Positions 20,405 to 30,088 of a stretch of DNA of 64,000 bases are shown here, in pieces. Where the stretch lies: positions 1 through 64,000 of the forward strand of contig QCJE01000001.1 of assembly GCA_003216235.1 (NCBI GenBank), written 5' to 3'. The position numbers were made by a program, and so were the translations under genes. Position 1 is the stretch's first letter. The number at the start of each line of letters is the position of its first letter. A model generated the notes under the pieces. It ran no database searches. It had not been told where the DNA came from and saw nothing but the letters and a program-made list of their open reading frames with translations. The stretch is from Pelagibacteraceae bacterium AG-404-P07 (GTDB lineage Bacteria > Pseudomonadota > Alphaproteobacteria > Pelagibacterales > Pelagibacteraceae).

Positions 20405-20899
20405 TTAATCGTCAGTTTTATATGTTTCGTAGTAAAAACTAGCAATTAAAATGGCATCAGCCTTATTGGAGTCCTTTTTTTTAGATAATTGTGACGAAAA
20501 ATAAGGAAAAATTTCTATTGCTCTTGTTCTACTTGCATCTTTCTCTGAATTAATAAGGTTAAAATATTTTTTCCATTTAGCTGGTCTAACAAAGTACATG
20601 GGTAATTGCATCGCCGAACACAAACCTTTTAAAATTCCAAATGATTGGCCAAAATTAAACATACTCGTAACTCCTTGTCCTGGCATTGCTGACACTTGTT
20701 CAATTACAACTCTTACATCTTGATTCTCTGATTTATTAATTCTTTTTGAAATTTCATTATATAGTTGAGAGCCATTTACTTGTCTTTTATTTTTCTTCCC
20801 CTCAGTCATTGTTGGCATTTCAACAACTTCAAGAATTTTACCGTCTTTTAAAAAACAAACTGATCCAGATATGCCAGGGTCTATTCCAATAATTAACAT
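20405..20899 (-). CDS. RuvC-fold Holliday junction resolvase, phage-type
   Basis: Predicted structure-specific nuclease cutting four-way DNA junctions. The RuvC fold is shown by GIDPG with D7, the IEQVSAMPGQGV strand-turn with E67, and KADAILIASF with D148. The MPT near 28-30, the FNFGQSFGILKG stretch (81-92) and SEKDASRTRAIEIFP match RuvC proteins I know from phages rather than the E. coli type. The residue three before D148, which would be a further acidic ligand in E. coli RuvC, is Asn. It sits next to yebC, the normal ruvC place, but ruvA and ruvB do not follow. Confidence 0.8.
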   Translation of the reverse strand: MLIIGIDPGISGSVCFLKDGKILEVVEMPTMTEGKKNKRQVNGSQLYNEISKRINKSENQDVRVVIEQVSAMPGQGVTSMFNFGQSFGILKGLCSAMQLPMYFVRPAKWKKYFNLINSEKDASRTRAIEIFPYFSSQLSKKKDSNKADAILIASFYYETYKTDD

Positions 20900-20902
20900 A
20901 AG

Positions 20903-21625
20903 TTATTCAGTAAATTCAGCATTAGAGTAAATATTCTGTATGTCATCCTCTTCTTCTAATAATTCAAAGAAATTAATCAAATTCTCATTTTTTTCCTTTG
21001 AAATTTGAACGCTATTGAGCGGTATCCACTCAATTCCTGTTGAAATAAAATTGCTAATTTCTTTTTCTAACTCTTTTTTCACGTTATAAATTTCATTTAT
21101 TGAACAATGAATTTCATGATAATTTGCATTTGATTTACATTCATCTGCTCCAGCTTCAATGGCTAATTCTAAAATTCTTTCATCTGAGACCTCTTTTGTG
21201 TCAATTTTAATGATGCCCAATTGTTGAAAATTATGTGAAGCTGAGCCCTGGGTTCCAAGACTACCACCAGCTTTTTGAAAAATAGTTCTTACAATTGAAG
21301 CTGTTCTATTTTTATTATCAGTTAAAGTTTCAACAATCACAGCAACCTTTTCAGGACCAAAACCCTCGTATCTTAAATTTTCGAAATTCAATCCTGCACT
21401 TACAGAAGATTTATCAATTGCTCTTTCAATATTATCTTTAGGCACGTTTGCAGATCTTGCTGCTTGGATAGCAGATCTTAATCTTGGGTTCATTGCAGGA
21501 TCTTTATCACCTAGTTTTGCAGCAACAGTAATTTCTTTAGATAATTTGGAAAAAATTTTAGACCTTTGCTTGTCAGCCTTCCCTTTTTTATGCTTTATTC
21601 CTGCCCAATGTGAATGACCTGCCAT
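20903..21625 (-). CDS. yebC: YebC/PmpR family regulator or translation factor
   Basis: Conserved TACO1/YebC-type protein, described as a transcriptional regulator and more recently as a factor for translating difficult motifs. The start MAGHSHWAGIKHKKGKADKQR is diagnostic, and GGSLGTQGSASHNF and the acidic C-terminal FELLEEEDD are also typical. Length is 240 residues. It has 3 nt to the resolvase gene and 4 nt to the phosphoesterase gene upstream, so it is likely in one operon. Confidence 0.95.
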   Translation of the reverse strand: MAGHSHWAGIKHKKGKADKQRSKIFSKLSKEITVAAKLGDKDPAMNPRLRSAIQAARSANVPKDNIERAIDKSSVSAGLNFENLRYEGFGPEKVAVIVETLTDNKNRTASIVRTIFQKAGGSLGTQGSASHNFQQLGIIKIDTKEVSDERILELAIEAGADECKSNANYHEIHCSINEIYNVKKELEKEISNFISTGIEWIPLNSVQISKEKNENLINFFELLEEEDDIQNIYSNAEFTE

Positions 21626-21629
21626 AAAA

Positions 21630-22436
21630 TTAATAAGTTTTGTTTAACTGACCTCCAAAGATATAACTTTTTACTTTATTGGCTAATCCAGTTTCTGTAT
21701 CACAATCTACTATAACACCACTTAAAGTAGCTTCACCTTTTGCAGGAAAATGTTTTACAGAATCTTTTTTCATAAATCTATTTAAAGAATTATCCTTATT
21801 CATTCCTATAACTGAGTCATAATCACCACACATTCCAGCATCTGTCTGGTAAGCTGTACCATTTTTTAAAACTCTCGCATCGTTAGTTGGGATATGAGTA
21901 TGTGTTCCAACTACTAGTGTTGCTTTACCATCAAAATAATGTCCAATAGCATTTTTTTCACTAGTAATTTCTCCATGAAAATCAACTATTAAAAAATCAT
22001 AATCTTTTTTAAGCTCATAATTTTCCATAAATATTTTAGAAGCCTCAAAAACATCATCACACTTTTTCATAAAAATATTTCCCATTAAATTAAGAACTCC
22101 AACCTTTAGATCATTTTTTGTAATATAAACTTCAAAACCTTTGCCTGGTGCAGGCTCAAATAAATTCTTTGGTCGAAGCAAACGATTTTCTTTGTCAATA
22201 TAATTCATTATATCTTTTTGATCCCAAACATGATTGCCAGTTGTGACAACATCAACACCACAATTAAAAAAATTTTCGCAAATTTCTTTGGTCAATCCAA
22301 CTCCCGACTCCGCAGCATTTTCACCATTAACAATTACAAAATCAATTTGATTTTTTTTGATTTGATCTAAAAGATTACTCATTATTTTTGAGCAGCCAGA
22401 AATTCCAACAACATCACCTAAAAACAATATTCGCAT
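21630..22436 (-). CDS. YmdB-family metallophosphoesterase (TIGR00282 type)
   Basis: Calcineurin-like phosphoesterase, related to proteins with 2',3'-cyclic nucleotide 2'-phosphodiesterase activity. Metal-binding motifs are GDVVG (6-10), NGENAA (38-43), TTGNHVWDQ, DFHGE and VGTHTHIPT, in family order. The 268-residue length is normal. It lies one base from the cyclo-ligase gene and 4 from yebC. A role in RNA or signalling metabolism is inferred only from other bacteria. Confidence 0.88.
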   Translation of the reverse strand: MRILFLGDVVGISGCSKIMSNLLDQIKKNQIDFVIVNGENAAESGVGLTKEICENFFNCGVDVVTTGNHVWDQKDIMNYIDKENRLLRPKNLFEPAPGKGFEVYITKNDLKVGVLNLMGNIFMKKCDDVFEASKIFMENYELKKDYDFLIVDFHGEITSEKNAIGHYFDGKATLVVGTHTHIPTNDARVLKNGTAYQTDAGMCGDYDSVIGMNKDNSLNRFMKKDSVKHFPAKGEATLSGVIVDCDTETGLANKVKSYIFGGQLNKTY

Positions 22437-22437
22437 A

Positions 22438-22986
22438 TTAATTTTCCTTTTCAGTAACTACAAAGTCTAATTTAATATCATGCTTATTAACTGAAATTTT
22501 TTTTACTTTTTGAAATGAATAAGCTAAACCAATTGTTATTATTTTTTTTATTTTTTTAATTTTCTTTATATATCTATCGTAAAAACCTCCGCCATATCCA
22601 ACTCTATTTAAATTTCTATCAAATGCTACAAGAGGAACTAATAAAATGTCAGGATATTTAAGTTGATTTGAAATTGGTTCTGGTATTCCATATTTGTTAA
22701 TGTTCATAGGATCTCTTGATGACCAACGAAAAAAATCCATTTGTGAATTTTTTTTTATTTTTGGAAGCGAGATGATATAATTTTGTTTTTCAAATTTCTC
22801 TAGAATATTCATTATGTCAGCTTCATAGTTATAGGGATAATACCCACCTAAAACTTTTCCTTTTAATCTCATCTTTCTTAAAATTTTTAATATTGATTTA
22901 AAAGTAATCCTGTAGTTACTCAAATTTTGAGTTTTTCTGTACTTGAATATTTTTTTTCTGATTTGGGATTTCTTCACAAAGGTCAA
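22438..22986 (-). CDS. 5-formyltetrahydrofolate cyclo-ligase
   Basis: Converts 5-formyl-THF to 5,10-methenyl-THF with ATP, salvaging a folate storage form. The N-terminal basic helix KSQIRKKIFKYRK and the signature VPLVAFDRNLNRVGYGGGFYDRYI are clear. Length is 182 residues, normal. In many bacteria this gene follows zapA, with 6S RNA between them. Here zapA ends directly before the ATG, so a 6S gene is not located at this place. Confidence 0.93.
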   Translation of the reverse strand: MTFVKKSQIRKKIFKYRKTQNLSNYRITFKSILKILRKMRLKGKVLGGYYPYNYEADIMNILEKFEKQNYIISLPKIKKNSQMDFFRWSSRDPMNINKYGIPEPISNQLKYPDILLVPLVAFDRNLNRVGYGGGFYDRYIKKIKKIKKIITIGLAYSFQKVKKISVNKHDIKLDFVVTEKEN

Positions 22987-23430
22987 TTAAGATAGGTTTT
23001 CTAAGTTTGCTTTTTCTACAAAACTTGAAATTTCATCAGCAGCTTCATCAATTAATTTTTCATAATTTTTTTGATTGATTTCAATTTCATTTTTTAACTT
23101 TAAATGATTATTATTTAATTCTTTTATCTCTTGTTCTTTTTTATCTTTATACTCATAAATTAAAGTTTTTAGCTCTTTAAATTTATCGGATAGATTTTTA
23201 AGCTCATCTTTTTTTTGTTCTATCTTTTTTTTTGTTTCATAATATTCATCCATTACTTTAACGGCAGTAATTAATAAAAGTTTATTTTCACCCAAGTTAC
23301 CTAAATCGTTTTTTAGATTATTAAATTTTTGATTAATTTGTATTAATAATGCTTCCAAATGTTCTTCCTGTCCATCCTCACAAGATAACAAAAATTCTTT
23401 TCCATTAAATTTTATACTTACGTTTGCCAT
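22987..23430 (-). CDS. zapA: Cell division protein ZapA
   Basis: Promotes FtsZ filament bundling at midcell. The short N-terminal domain shows VSIKFNGKEFLLSCEDGQEEHLEALL, the ZapA pattern, and a long helical coiled coil covers about residues 55-135. At 147 residues it is somewhat longer than E. coli ZapA because of the extended coil. Its start overlaps the preceding coiled-coil gene by 13 nt, and its stop abuts the cyclo-ligase start. Confidence 0.85.
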   Translation of the reverse strand: MANVSIKFNGKEFLLSCEDGQEEHLEALLIQINQKFNNLKNDLGNLGENKLLLITAVKVMDEYYETKKKIEQKKDELKNLSDKFKELKTLIYEYKDKKEQEIKELNNNHLKLKNEIEINQKNYEKLIDEAADEISSFVEKANLENLS

Positions 23431-23741
23431 TTATCTATTTCATCTAATAAAGTATCTGTTTCTTGATTTAATTCATCAATTTTTTTTGAAAATTCGATTT
23501 GTTTTTTTTGTTCTGTTTTCTCTTGATTTTGAAATTCATCCAATTTTTTACTCAAATCATTATAATCTTCATTTAAACTTTTATATTTTTCCTCTAGTTC
23601 TTGCTTTTCAATTTCTAATTGATTTTTTTGCACACTCAAATTTTCAATGTTTTTTTTTATATCTGGGTTATTGAGATTTAAATTTTTTAATTTTGTTAAC
23701 GCTAAATTTAATTTTTTTTCTTTTTCGGTTAGAGAATTCAT
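23418..23741 (-). CDS. Small coiled-coil protein upstream of zapA
   Basis: I do not recognise a named family. The 107 residues are almost entirely heptad-like coiled coil, rich in Leu, Lys, Glu and Asn, with no signal peptide or membrane helix. It overlaps zapA by 13 nt, so it is very likely co-translated with it. A ZapB-like or DUF4164-like role in cell division is possible from position and shape only. Low sequence complexity makes homology calls unreliable here. Confidence 0.6.
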   Translation of the reverse strand: MNSLTEKEKKLNLALTKLKNLNLNNPDIKKNIENLSVQKNQLEIEKQELEEKYKSLNEDYNDLSKKLDEFQNQEKTEQKKQIEFSKKIDELNQETDTLLDEIDKWQT

Positions 23742-23752
23742 ATATATATATT

Positions 23753-23758
23753 TATAAT
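23753..23758 (+). promoter_or_regulatory. Candidate -10 box for the tkt operon
   Basis: A perfect TATAAT lies in the 53-base divergent spacer, 36 nt before the TTG start of tkt. No good -35 is seen 16-18 nt upstream (TAGAGA or TTAGAG), and the spacer is A+T-rich, so chance is quite possible. Confidence 0.3.
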
Positions 23759-23794
23759 ATTAAATAGAATCTTCTTAGTCTAGACAGGATAATT

Positions 23795-25738
23795 TTGAGC
23801 AAACAATATAGAGAATTAGCTAATTGTATTAGGTTTTTGTCCATTGATGCTGTTCAAAAAGCTAATTCAGGACATCCTGGTATGCCAATGGGCATGGCTG
23901 ATGTTGCAACTGTTCTTTTTAAAGATTTTTTGAACTTCAATCCAAATAATCCTAGTTGGATTAATAGAGATAGATTTGTTCTGTCGGCGGGACATGGCTC
24001 TATGCTGCTTTATTCTCTTCTTTATCTGACGGGCTTCAAAAGCGTTTCATTAAATGATATTAAAAATTTTAGACAATTAGATTCAATTTGTGCTGGCCAT
24101 CCAGAATATCATCCAAATAGTGGGATAGAGACAACCACTGGACCTTTGGGGCAAGGGATATCAAATGCTGTTGGTTTTGCAATTTCAGAAGAAATTTTAA
24201 AAAAACAAGTTGGAAAAAAAATAATTGACCATAAAACCTATGTCTTAGCTGGCGATGGTTGTTTGATGGAAGGGATTAGTCATGAGGCTTTAAGTCTCGC
24301 AGGCCACCTAAAGTTAAAAAATCTTATTTTATTATTTGATAACAATTCTATATCAATCGATGGTCCTACTAGCTTGGCAGTTTCAGATGACTATGAGAAA
24401 AGATTTAAAAGCTATGGTTGGGATTATATAAAAATTAATGGTCATAATTATAAAGAAATATCAAAAGCTTTAAAGAAAGCACAAAAATCGAAAAAACCTA
24501 TTGCGGTCTCATGCAAAACAACAATTGGTTTCGGTTCTCCAAATAAGGGTGGTAAAGCATCTTCACATGGAAGTCCTTTAGGTGAAGATGAAATAAAATT
24601 GGTTAGAAAAAGACTTAAATGGAATTACGAACCTTTCGAGATTCCAGATGCATTATTGAAAGAGTGGAAAATGGTAGGAAAAAACGCATCTGATAAAGCA
24701 AAAAAACATGAACTTAAATATAAAAAGAATTTTTCAAACTTTGAAGATTTAAATAAATTAAAAAATTTAATTTCAAAAGCAAAGAAAGACTATCTAAAAA
24801 ATTTGAAACCACTTGCTACAAGAAAGTCATCTGAAATGTTTTTAAACTTAATAGGAAAATTACAAAATTTAATTGGTGGTTCAGCTGATTTAGCTGGTTC
24901 AAATAATACAAAAACTAAAGCTCATAAAATAATTAAGCCAGGTGACTTTTCTGGAAATTATATTCACTATGGAGTTAGGGAACATGCAATGTGTGGAATA
25001 ATGAATGGAATTGCATTACATAGCAATTTAATCCCTTATGGTGGTACATTTTTAATATTCAGCGACTACTGCAAACCATCAATCAGATTAGCAGCAATGA
25101 TGAAACAAAGAATTATTTATATATTTACACATGACTCTATTGGTCTAGGTGAAGATGGTCCGACACATCAGCCTATTGAACAATTAACAAGTTTAAGATC
25201 AATTCCAAATCTAAATGTTTTTAGACCTTCAGATACAATTGAAACTTTTGAATGTTGGCAATTAGCTCTTGAAAGCAAGAATACCCCAAGTGTAATAGCT
25301 TTGACTAGACAAGGAATTAATCCTGTAAGGATAAAAGATTCTTCCAAAAACGAGTCATCTGTTGGCGCTTATGAGATTTTAAGAACTGGAGATAAAATAA
25401 GTGTAACAATTTTAGCAACAGGATCTGAAACTAGTTTAGCAAGTGATATAGGTCATAAATTGGCCACAGATGGTATTTATTCCAAAATAATATCAATGCC
25501 ATGTCACAAATTATTTGATCAACAAAGTGAAGGCTATAAAAATAAAATTTTAGGCGAAACTAGTCTTGTTGTATCTATAGAGGCCTCTGAAACTGATTTT
25601 TGGAAAAAGTATACTGGTTTTGATGGATTAAATTTTGGAATTAATGATTTTGGTAAAAGTGCTCCATATAAAAAAATATACAACCATTTTGGTTTAAATG
25701 TAGAAAATATAGTTAAAAAAATTAAAGAAAAATTATGA
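23795..25738 (+). CDS. tkt: Transketolase
   Basis: Thiamine diphosphate enzyme moving two-carbon units between sugar phosphates in the pentose phosphate pathway. The start is TTG, with an AGGA-like sequence about 7 nt ahead. [12 protein letters not shown] (25-36), the GDGCLMEG cofactor loop, and the C-terminal [15 protein letters not shown] block are all present. Length is 647 residues, normal. It opens a carbon-metabolism run tkt-gap-pgk-fda, with gap overlapping by 4 nt. Confidence 0.97.
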   Translation: MSKQYRELANCIRFLSIDAVQKANSGHPGMPMGMADVATVLFKDFLNFNPNNPSWINRDRFVLSAGHGSMLLYSLLYLTGFKSVSLNDIKNFRQLDSICAGHPEYHPNSGIETTTGPLGQGISNAVGFAISEEILKKQVGKKIIDHKTYVLAGDGCLMEGISHEALSLAGHLKLKNLILLFDNNSISIDGPTSLAVSDDYEKRFKSYGWDYIKINGHNYKEISKALKKAQKSKKPIAVSCKTTIGFGSPNKGGKASSHGSPLGEDEIKLVRKRLKWNYEPFEIPDALLKEWKMVGKNASDKAKKHELKYKKNFSNFEDLNKLKNLISKAKKDYLKNLKPLATRKSSEMFLNLIGKLQNLIGGSADLAGSNNTKTKAHKIIKPGDFSGNYIHYGVREHAMCGIMNGIALHSNLIPYGGTFLIFSDYCKPSIRLAAMMKQRIIYIFTHDSIGLGEDGPTHQPIEQLTSLRSIPNLNVFRPSDTIETFECWQLALESKNTPSVIALTRQGINPVRIKDSSKNESSVGAYEILRTGDKISVTILATGSETSLASDIGHKLATDGIYSKIISMPCHKLFDQQSEGYKNKILGETSLVVSIEASETDFWKKYTGFDGLNFGINDFGKSAPYKKIYNHFGLNVENIVKKIKEKL

Positions 25739-26736
25739 AAACAAAAATTGGAATAAATGGAATGGGAAGAATAGGTAGAATGATTGTTCGATCCATAATT
25801 GAAAGCAATAATAAGAATATTGAGATAAAGCATATTAATAATAGAACAAATTCTGAAACTTGCTGTACTCTATTAAAATATGACTCGATACATGGAAAAT
25901 TTAAAGCAGATGTAGGTTTTGATGATGAACATTTAATTATAAACCACAATAAAATTTCTTTTAGCCAAGAAAAAAATTTAGATAATATTAAATGGAACAA
26001 ATATGATGTGGACTATGTTTTTGAATGCACTGGGAAATTCAACTCTAAAGAAAAATTAGAGCCTCACTTAAGTAATGGAGCAAAAAAAGTTATTGTTTCA
26101 GCTCCGTGTAAAAATGCAGATAAAACTATAGTATTTGGAGTTAATGAGTCTCAATTAAAAAAAAGTGATAAAATTATTTCTGCTGCATCTTGTACTACAA
26201 ATTGTCTAGCACCAGTGGCACACGTATTAAATGAAAATTTCGAAATTGAAAAAGGGTTTATGACAACAATCCATGCTTTCACTAGTGATCAAAGAATTTT
26301 AGATAATTCTCACAAAGATCCAAGAAGGGCAAGATCTGCTAGTCAATCTATAGTACCTACCTCGACTGGAGCATCAAAGGCAATTGGTGAAATCATACCA
26401 TCTCTCAAAGGTAAATTAGAAGGCGTAGCGATGAGGGTACCTACTCCTAATGTTTCTTTAATTGAACTTGTCTTTTGTACAAAAAAAGATTTAAGTATTG
26501 TTAAAATTAATTCGGCATTTCAAAACTTTAGTAAAAAAAATAAAGTCCTCGAAATTACCCAAGAAAAACTTGTTTCCATTGATTTTAATCATAATCCAGC
26601 ATCTTCAATTGTTGATGCAAGTTTAACTAATGTAGTTGGTAACAACATGGGTAAAATTTCAGCTTGGTATGATAATGAATGGGGTTTCTCTAATAGAATG
26701 TGTGATATAGCTGAGTATCTTCATAAAATTTCATAA
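25735..26736 (+). CDS. gap: Glyceraldehyde-3-phosphate dehydrogenase
   Basis: Interconverts glyceraldehyde-3-phosphate and 1,3-bisphosphoglycerate. The Rossmann motif is GINGMGRIG (6-14), the catalytic cysteine C153 is in ASCTTNC, and [12 protein letters not shown] lies near the C-terminus. After the second strand the sequence is HINNRT, where NAD-specific enzymes usually have an Asp, so NADP use or dual use is possible. It overlaps tkt by 4 nt and pgk by one base, so the three genes are tightly coupled. Confidence 0.96.
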   Translation: MKTKIGINGMGRIGRMIVRSIIESNNKNIEIKHINNRTNSETCCTLLKYDSIHGKFKADVGFDDEHLIINHNKISFSQEKNLDNIKWNKYDVDYVFECTGKFNSKEKLEPHLSNGAKKVIVSAPCKNADKTIVFGVNESQLKKSDKIISAASCTTNCLAPVAHVLNENFEIEKGFMTTIHAFTSDQRILDNSHKDPRRARSASQSIVPTSTGASKAIGEIIPSLKGKLEGVAMRVPTPNVSLIELVFCTKKDLSIVKINSAFQNFSKKNKVLEITQEKLVSIDFNHNPASSIVDASLTNVVGNNMGKISAWYDNEWGFSNRMCDIAEYLHKIS

Positions 26737-27914
26737 TGAACAATATTAAAGACCATGAAAACCTTGATGGAAAAAAAGTATTACTAAGATTAGATTTAAA
26801 CGTACCGCTTAAAAATGGGGTGATTAAAGATTTCACAAGAATTGATAAAATACTTCCAATTTTAGAATTTTTAATAAAAAAAAATTCAAAAATTATAATA
26901 ATCTCTCATGTTGGAAGACCAAAAGGAAAAGTAAACCAGGATCTATCATTAAGGCCAATTTGTGAAAATTTAGAAAAAAAAATTAATAAAAAAATAAAGA
27001 TCATCGATAAGAATATTTACGAATTAAAAAAAGATGAGGTGTTTGAAGACTCTAAAGAAACCATAGTTTTTTTAGAAAATATTAGATTCTATGAGGAAGA
27101 AGAAAAAAATGACTTAAATTTTTCAAAACATTTAGCTAAACTTGCAGACCTTTTTGTTAATGACGCTTTTTCTTGTTCACACAGAGCACATGCATCTGTT
27201 TGCAAAATAACAGAATTTTTACCATCTTTTGCGGGATTACAATTAGAAACAGAGATAAATGCATTAAAAAAAGTCACTACCGAAATTAAAAAACCAATTA
27301 CCTGTATTATCGGAGGTTCAAAAATTTCGACAAAAATTGGAGTAATAAAAAATTTAATTCCGAAATTTGATAATATTATTATTGTGGGAGGAATGGCTAA
27401 TAACATTTTAAGTCATAAAGGTAATCAAATAGGAAAATCAATTAAAGAGGATAATTGTGAGGCTATAATTGAAGAAATTTTCGAAATTTCAAAAAAAAAT
27501 ACATGTATAATCACTTATCCGGAAGATGTATCAGTGGGTAAAAGCCTGAATGACAATCGAAAAATCAAAAAACTTAATGAAATAGCTGATGATGATTTAA
27601 TTTTAGATATTGGGCCAAAAACAATTGATAAGATTAAAAATATTATAGATAAAAGCAGCACAGTTTTGTGGAATGGTCCAGCGGGATACTTTGAGAACCC
27701 TAATTTTGCAATTGGTAGTTATGAGATCACAAAAACTATTGTTAAAAAGAATAATAATAAATCAATTTACTCAGTCGTTGGAGGTGGTGATACAATTGCT
27801 GTCATAAATCAAATAAATGCAATTAAAGATTTTAACTTTGTTTCAACTGCTGGTGGTGCATTTTTAGAATATCTTGAAGGGAAAGTTCTTCCTGGTATAA
27901 AATCCTTAAATTAA
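26736..27914 (+). CDS. pgk: Phosphoglycerate kinase
   Basis: Transfers phosphate between 1,3-bisphosphoglycerate and ADP. Family blocks are LRLDLNVPLKNG near 17-28, the SHVGRPKG substrate-binding loop, DAFSCSHRAHAS, and the ATP-side VGGGDTIA and STAGGAFLEYLEGK. At 392 residues it is full length. Its first base overlaps the gap stop, and the aldolase start is 1 nt after its stop. Confidence 0.97.
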   Translation: MNNIKDHENLDGKKVLLRLDLNVPLKNGVIKDFTRIDKILPILEFLIKKNSKIIIISHVGRPKGKVNQDLSLRPICENLEKKINKKIKIIDKNIYELKKDEVFEDSKETIVFLENIRFYEEEEKNDLNFSKHLAKLADLFVNDAFSCSHRAHASVCKITEFLPSFAGLQLETEINALKKVTTEIKKPITCIIGGSKISTKIGVIKNLIPKFDNIIIVGGMANNILSHKGNQIGKSIKEDNCEAIIEEIFEISKKNTCIITYPEDVSVGKSLNDNRKIKKLNEIADDDLILDIGPKTIDKIKNIIDKSSTVLWNGPAGYFENPNFAIGSYEITKTIVKKNNNKSIYSVVGGGDTIAVINQINAIKDFNFVSTAGGAFLEYLEGKVLPGIKSLN

Positions 27915-27915
27915 A

Positions 27916-28923
27916 ATGTCAGAATTAAATAATATAGCTCTTAAAATTTTGGAAAAAGGAAAAGGAATTTTAGCTGCAGATGAAAGTACAGCTACAATGA
28001 CTAAAAGATTAGACGGGGTGAGTGTCCCATCAACTCCAGAAAATAGATTATTATTCAGAGAAACTCTTTTCAGCTCATCGAGTATGAAAGAATGTATCGG
28101 TGGCGTAATTTTATATGACGAAACCATAAGACAAGAAACATCAAATAAAAACAAGATTCCAGAATTAATTTCAAAAATGGGATCTGCCCCTGGAATTAAA
28201 GTTGATACAGGAGCTAAAATTCTTGCAGGTTCACCAGATGAAAAAATAACTGAAGGCTTAGATGGATTAAGAGAAAGATTAAAGGAATATTATAAACTTG
28301 GGGCAAAATTTACCAAATGGAGAGGCGTTTATAATATATCTAAGGATTACCCAAGCAAACTTTCTATACAATCAAATGCGCATGCTTTGGCAAGATATTC
28401 TGCACTAGTTCAAGAATACAATATGGTGCCAATAGTTGAGCCAGAAGTTTTGATGGATGGTGAACATTCTGCTAAAGATTGTTTTCAAAAAACTTCAAAA
28501 GTAATTAAAAAATGCTTTGAAGAATTAATTTTACACAAAGTTGATTTAAAGGGAATTATTCTTAAGCCTAATATGATTTTAGCTGGAAATAAATCTAAAG
28601 ATAAAATTTCAAATGAGGAAGTTGCAAAATTAACTTTGAAATGTTTAAAAGATTCAGTGCCTTCAGAGGTACCAGGAATTGCTTTTTTATCTGGAGGTCA
28701 ATCAGAAATAGAGGCAACAGAAAATTTGAACTTAATTAACAAGTACAATGATACTAATTTCATAATGAGCTATTCTTATGGAAGAGCTCTTCAGCAAAGT
28801 GCATTGAAATTTTGGTCGAAAAATATAGATGATATCAATGGCACTCAAAAGGTTTTTAACCACAGGGCAAAAATGAATACATTAGCTGCTCAAGGAAAAT
28901 GGTCTAAAGATCTTGAGAATTAA
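27916..28923 (+). CDS. Class I fructose-bisphosphate aldolase
   Basis: Schiff-base aldolase cleaving or forming fructose-1,6-bisphosphate. KGILAADESTATMTKR (14-29), GAKFTKWRGVY with a substrate-phosphate lysine, VPIVEPEVLMDG, and the strand LKGIILKPNMIL carrying the likely Schiff-base lysine are all typical of the eukaryote-like class I family. Length is 335 residues. It ends 11 nt into thiE. Clustering with tkt, gap and pgk is typical of alphaproteobacteria. Confidence 0.94.
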   Translation: MSELNNIALKILEKGKGILAADESTATMTKRLDGVSVPSTPENRLLFRETLFSSSSMKECIGGVILYDETIRQETSNKNKIPELISKMGSAPGIKVDTGAKILAGSPDEKITEGLDGLRERLKEYYKLGAKFTKWRGVYNISKDYPSKLSIQSNAHALARYSALVQEYNMVPIVEPEVLMDGEHSAKDCFQKTSKVIKKCFEELILHKVDLKGIILKPNMILAGNKSKDKISNEEVAKLTLKCLKDSVPSEVPGIAFLSGGQSEIEATENLNLINKYNDTNFIMSYSYGRALQQSALKFWSKNIDDINGTQKVFNHRAKMNTLAAQGKWSKDLEN

Positions 28924-29527
28924 TAAAAATAAATTCTTATATCTCATCTCTCCATTAAATATTTATAAATCTTTTTATACTGAATTGATTGAAGTTCTAA
29001 AGCAAAAAAAAGTAAGTTTTTTTCAATTACGTCTAAAAAAAGAAAATTTTAAAAATAAATTAATAATTGGAAAAAAAATCAAAAGAATCTGCAAAAAATT
29101 TAATGTTAAATTTTTAGTTAATGATGATGTTTATCTTGCGAAAAAGTTAAATGCTGATGGATGTCATCTTGGTCAAAAAGATATGAATATATTCAAAGCA
29201 AGAAAATTAATAGGGGAAAAAATAATAGGCATTACCTGTCATAATTCAATAAAGTTGGCAAAAAATGCTTTGAAAAATAAAGCTGACTATATAGCTCTAG
29301 GGGCCTTTAATTCTTCAAAAACCAAAAAAATAAAATACATAGCCTCAATTAATTTATTAAAAAAAGTTAGAAAGATAACAAAATCTCCAATAGTTGCTAT
29401 TGGTGGTATAAATGCGAATAACTACAGAAAACTTTTGTTGAATAAAGCTAACTTTTTAGCTATTTCAGGCTACATTTGGAAAAATAAAAAATTCAAACCA
29501 CAAGAGGCTATAAAAAAAATAAAATGA
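28913..29527 (+). CDS. thiE: Thiamine-phosphate synthase family protein
   Basis: Likely joins HMP diphosphate and thiazole phosphate to thiamine phosphate. The TIM-barrel of 204 residues has FFQLRLK early, FLVNDDVYLAKKLNADGCHLGQKD with the diphosphate-binding Asp residues, DYIALGAFNSSKTKK, and PIVAIGGIN near the end. A TenI-like or salvage variant is possible. The ATG overlaps the aldolase stop by 11 nt, and its own stop overlaps efp by 4 nt. Its partner thiD lies at 9295. Confidence 0.82.
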   Translation: MRINKNKFLYLISPLNIYKSFYTELIEVLKQKKVSFFQLRLKKENFKNKLIIGKKIKRICKKFNVKFLVNDDVYLAKKLNADGCHLGQKDMNIFKARKLIGEKIIGITCHNSIKLAKNALKNKADYIALGAFNSSKTKKIKYIASINLLKKVRKITKSPIVAIGGINANNYRKLLLNKANFLAISGYIWKNKKFKPQEAIKKIK

Positions 29528-30084
29528 AAATAAATGCAAGTGAAATAAGAGTAGGAATGCTTTTGGAGTATAAAGAGGATTTATGGCAAGTGCTAAAAAC
29601 CCAACATGTAAAACCTGGTAAAGGAGGTGCATTTGCTCAAGTAGAAATGAAAAGTGTAAATAAAAATACTAAATTAAATGAAAGATTTAGATCTAGTGAA
29701 ACAGTTGAAAAAGCCTCACTTGATGAAAGTAATTTTAATTTTCTTTATGAAGATGAAACTAATTACTTTTTCATCAATGCAAAATCATTTGAACAAATTG
29801 AAATAAAAAAAGAACTAGTTGGAGAAAAAGGTAAATTGTTATCAGAAAATTTAGAGGTAAAAGTTTGTTTTTATAATGAAAAACCAATTTCAGTAGATTT
29901 ACCAAATCAAGTTACATGCAAAATCGAAACAACAGATGTTGCTCTAAAAGGACAAACAGTCTCATCTTCTTACAAGCCTGCAACTTTAGAAAATGGTCTA
30001 GCAATACAAGTGCCGCCATTTATTGATTCAGGGGATGAAGTTATAATTGATACAAGAAATTTAGAATATATAAAAAAGATTTAA
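29524..30084 (+). CDS. efp: Translation elongation factor P
   Basis: Rescues ribosomes stalled at polyproline. The KOW-like N-terminal domain carries the PGKGGA loop (31-36), whose Lys33 is the usual site of lysylation by EpmA. Two OB-fold domains follow, ending with the PPFIDSGDEVIIDTRNLEYI-type tail. Length is 186 residues, standard. It overlaps thiE by 4 nt and is 4 nt from suhB. Modification genes are not seen in the window. Confidence 0.96.
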   Translation: MKINASEIRVGMLLEYKEDLWQVLKTQHVKPGKGGAFAQVEMKSVNKNTKLNERFRSSETVEKASLDESNFNFLYEDETNYFFINAKSFEQIEIKKELVGEKGKLLSENLEVKVCFYNEKPISVDLPNQVTCKIETTDVALKGQTVSSSYKPATLENGLAIQVPPFIDSGDEVIIDTRNLEYIKKI

Positions 30085-30088
30085 CTAT

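Noticed and set aside
22975..22990. 6S RNA gene between zapA and the cyclo-ligase
   Set aside because: The two genes are directly adjacent, leaving no space.
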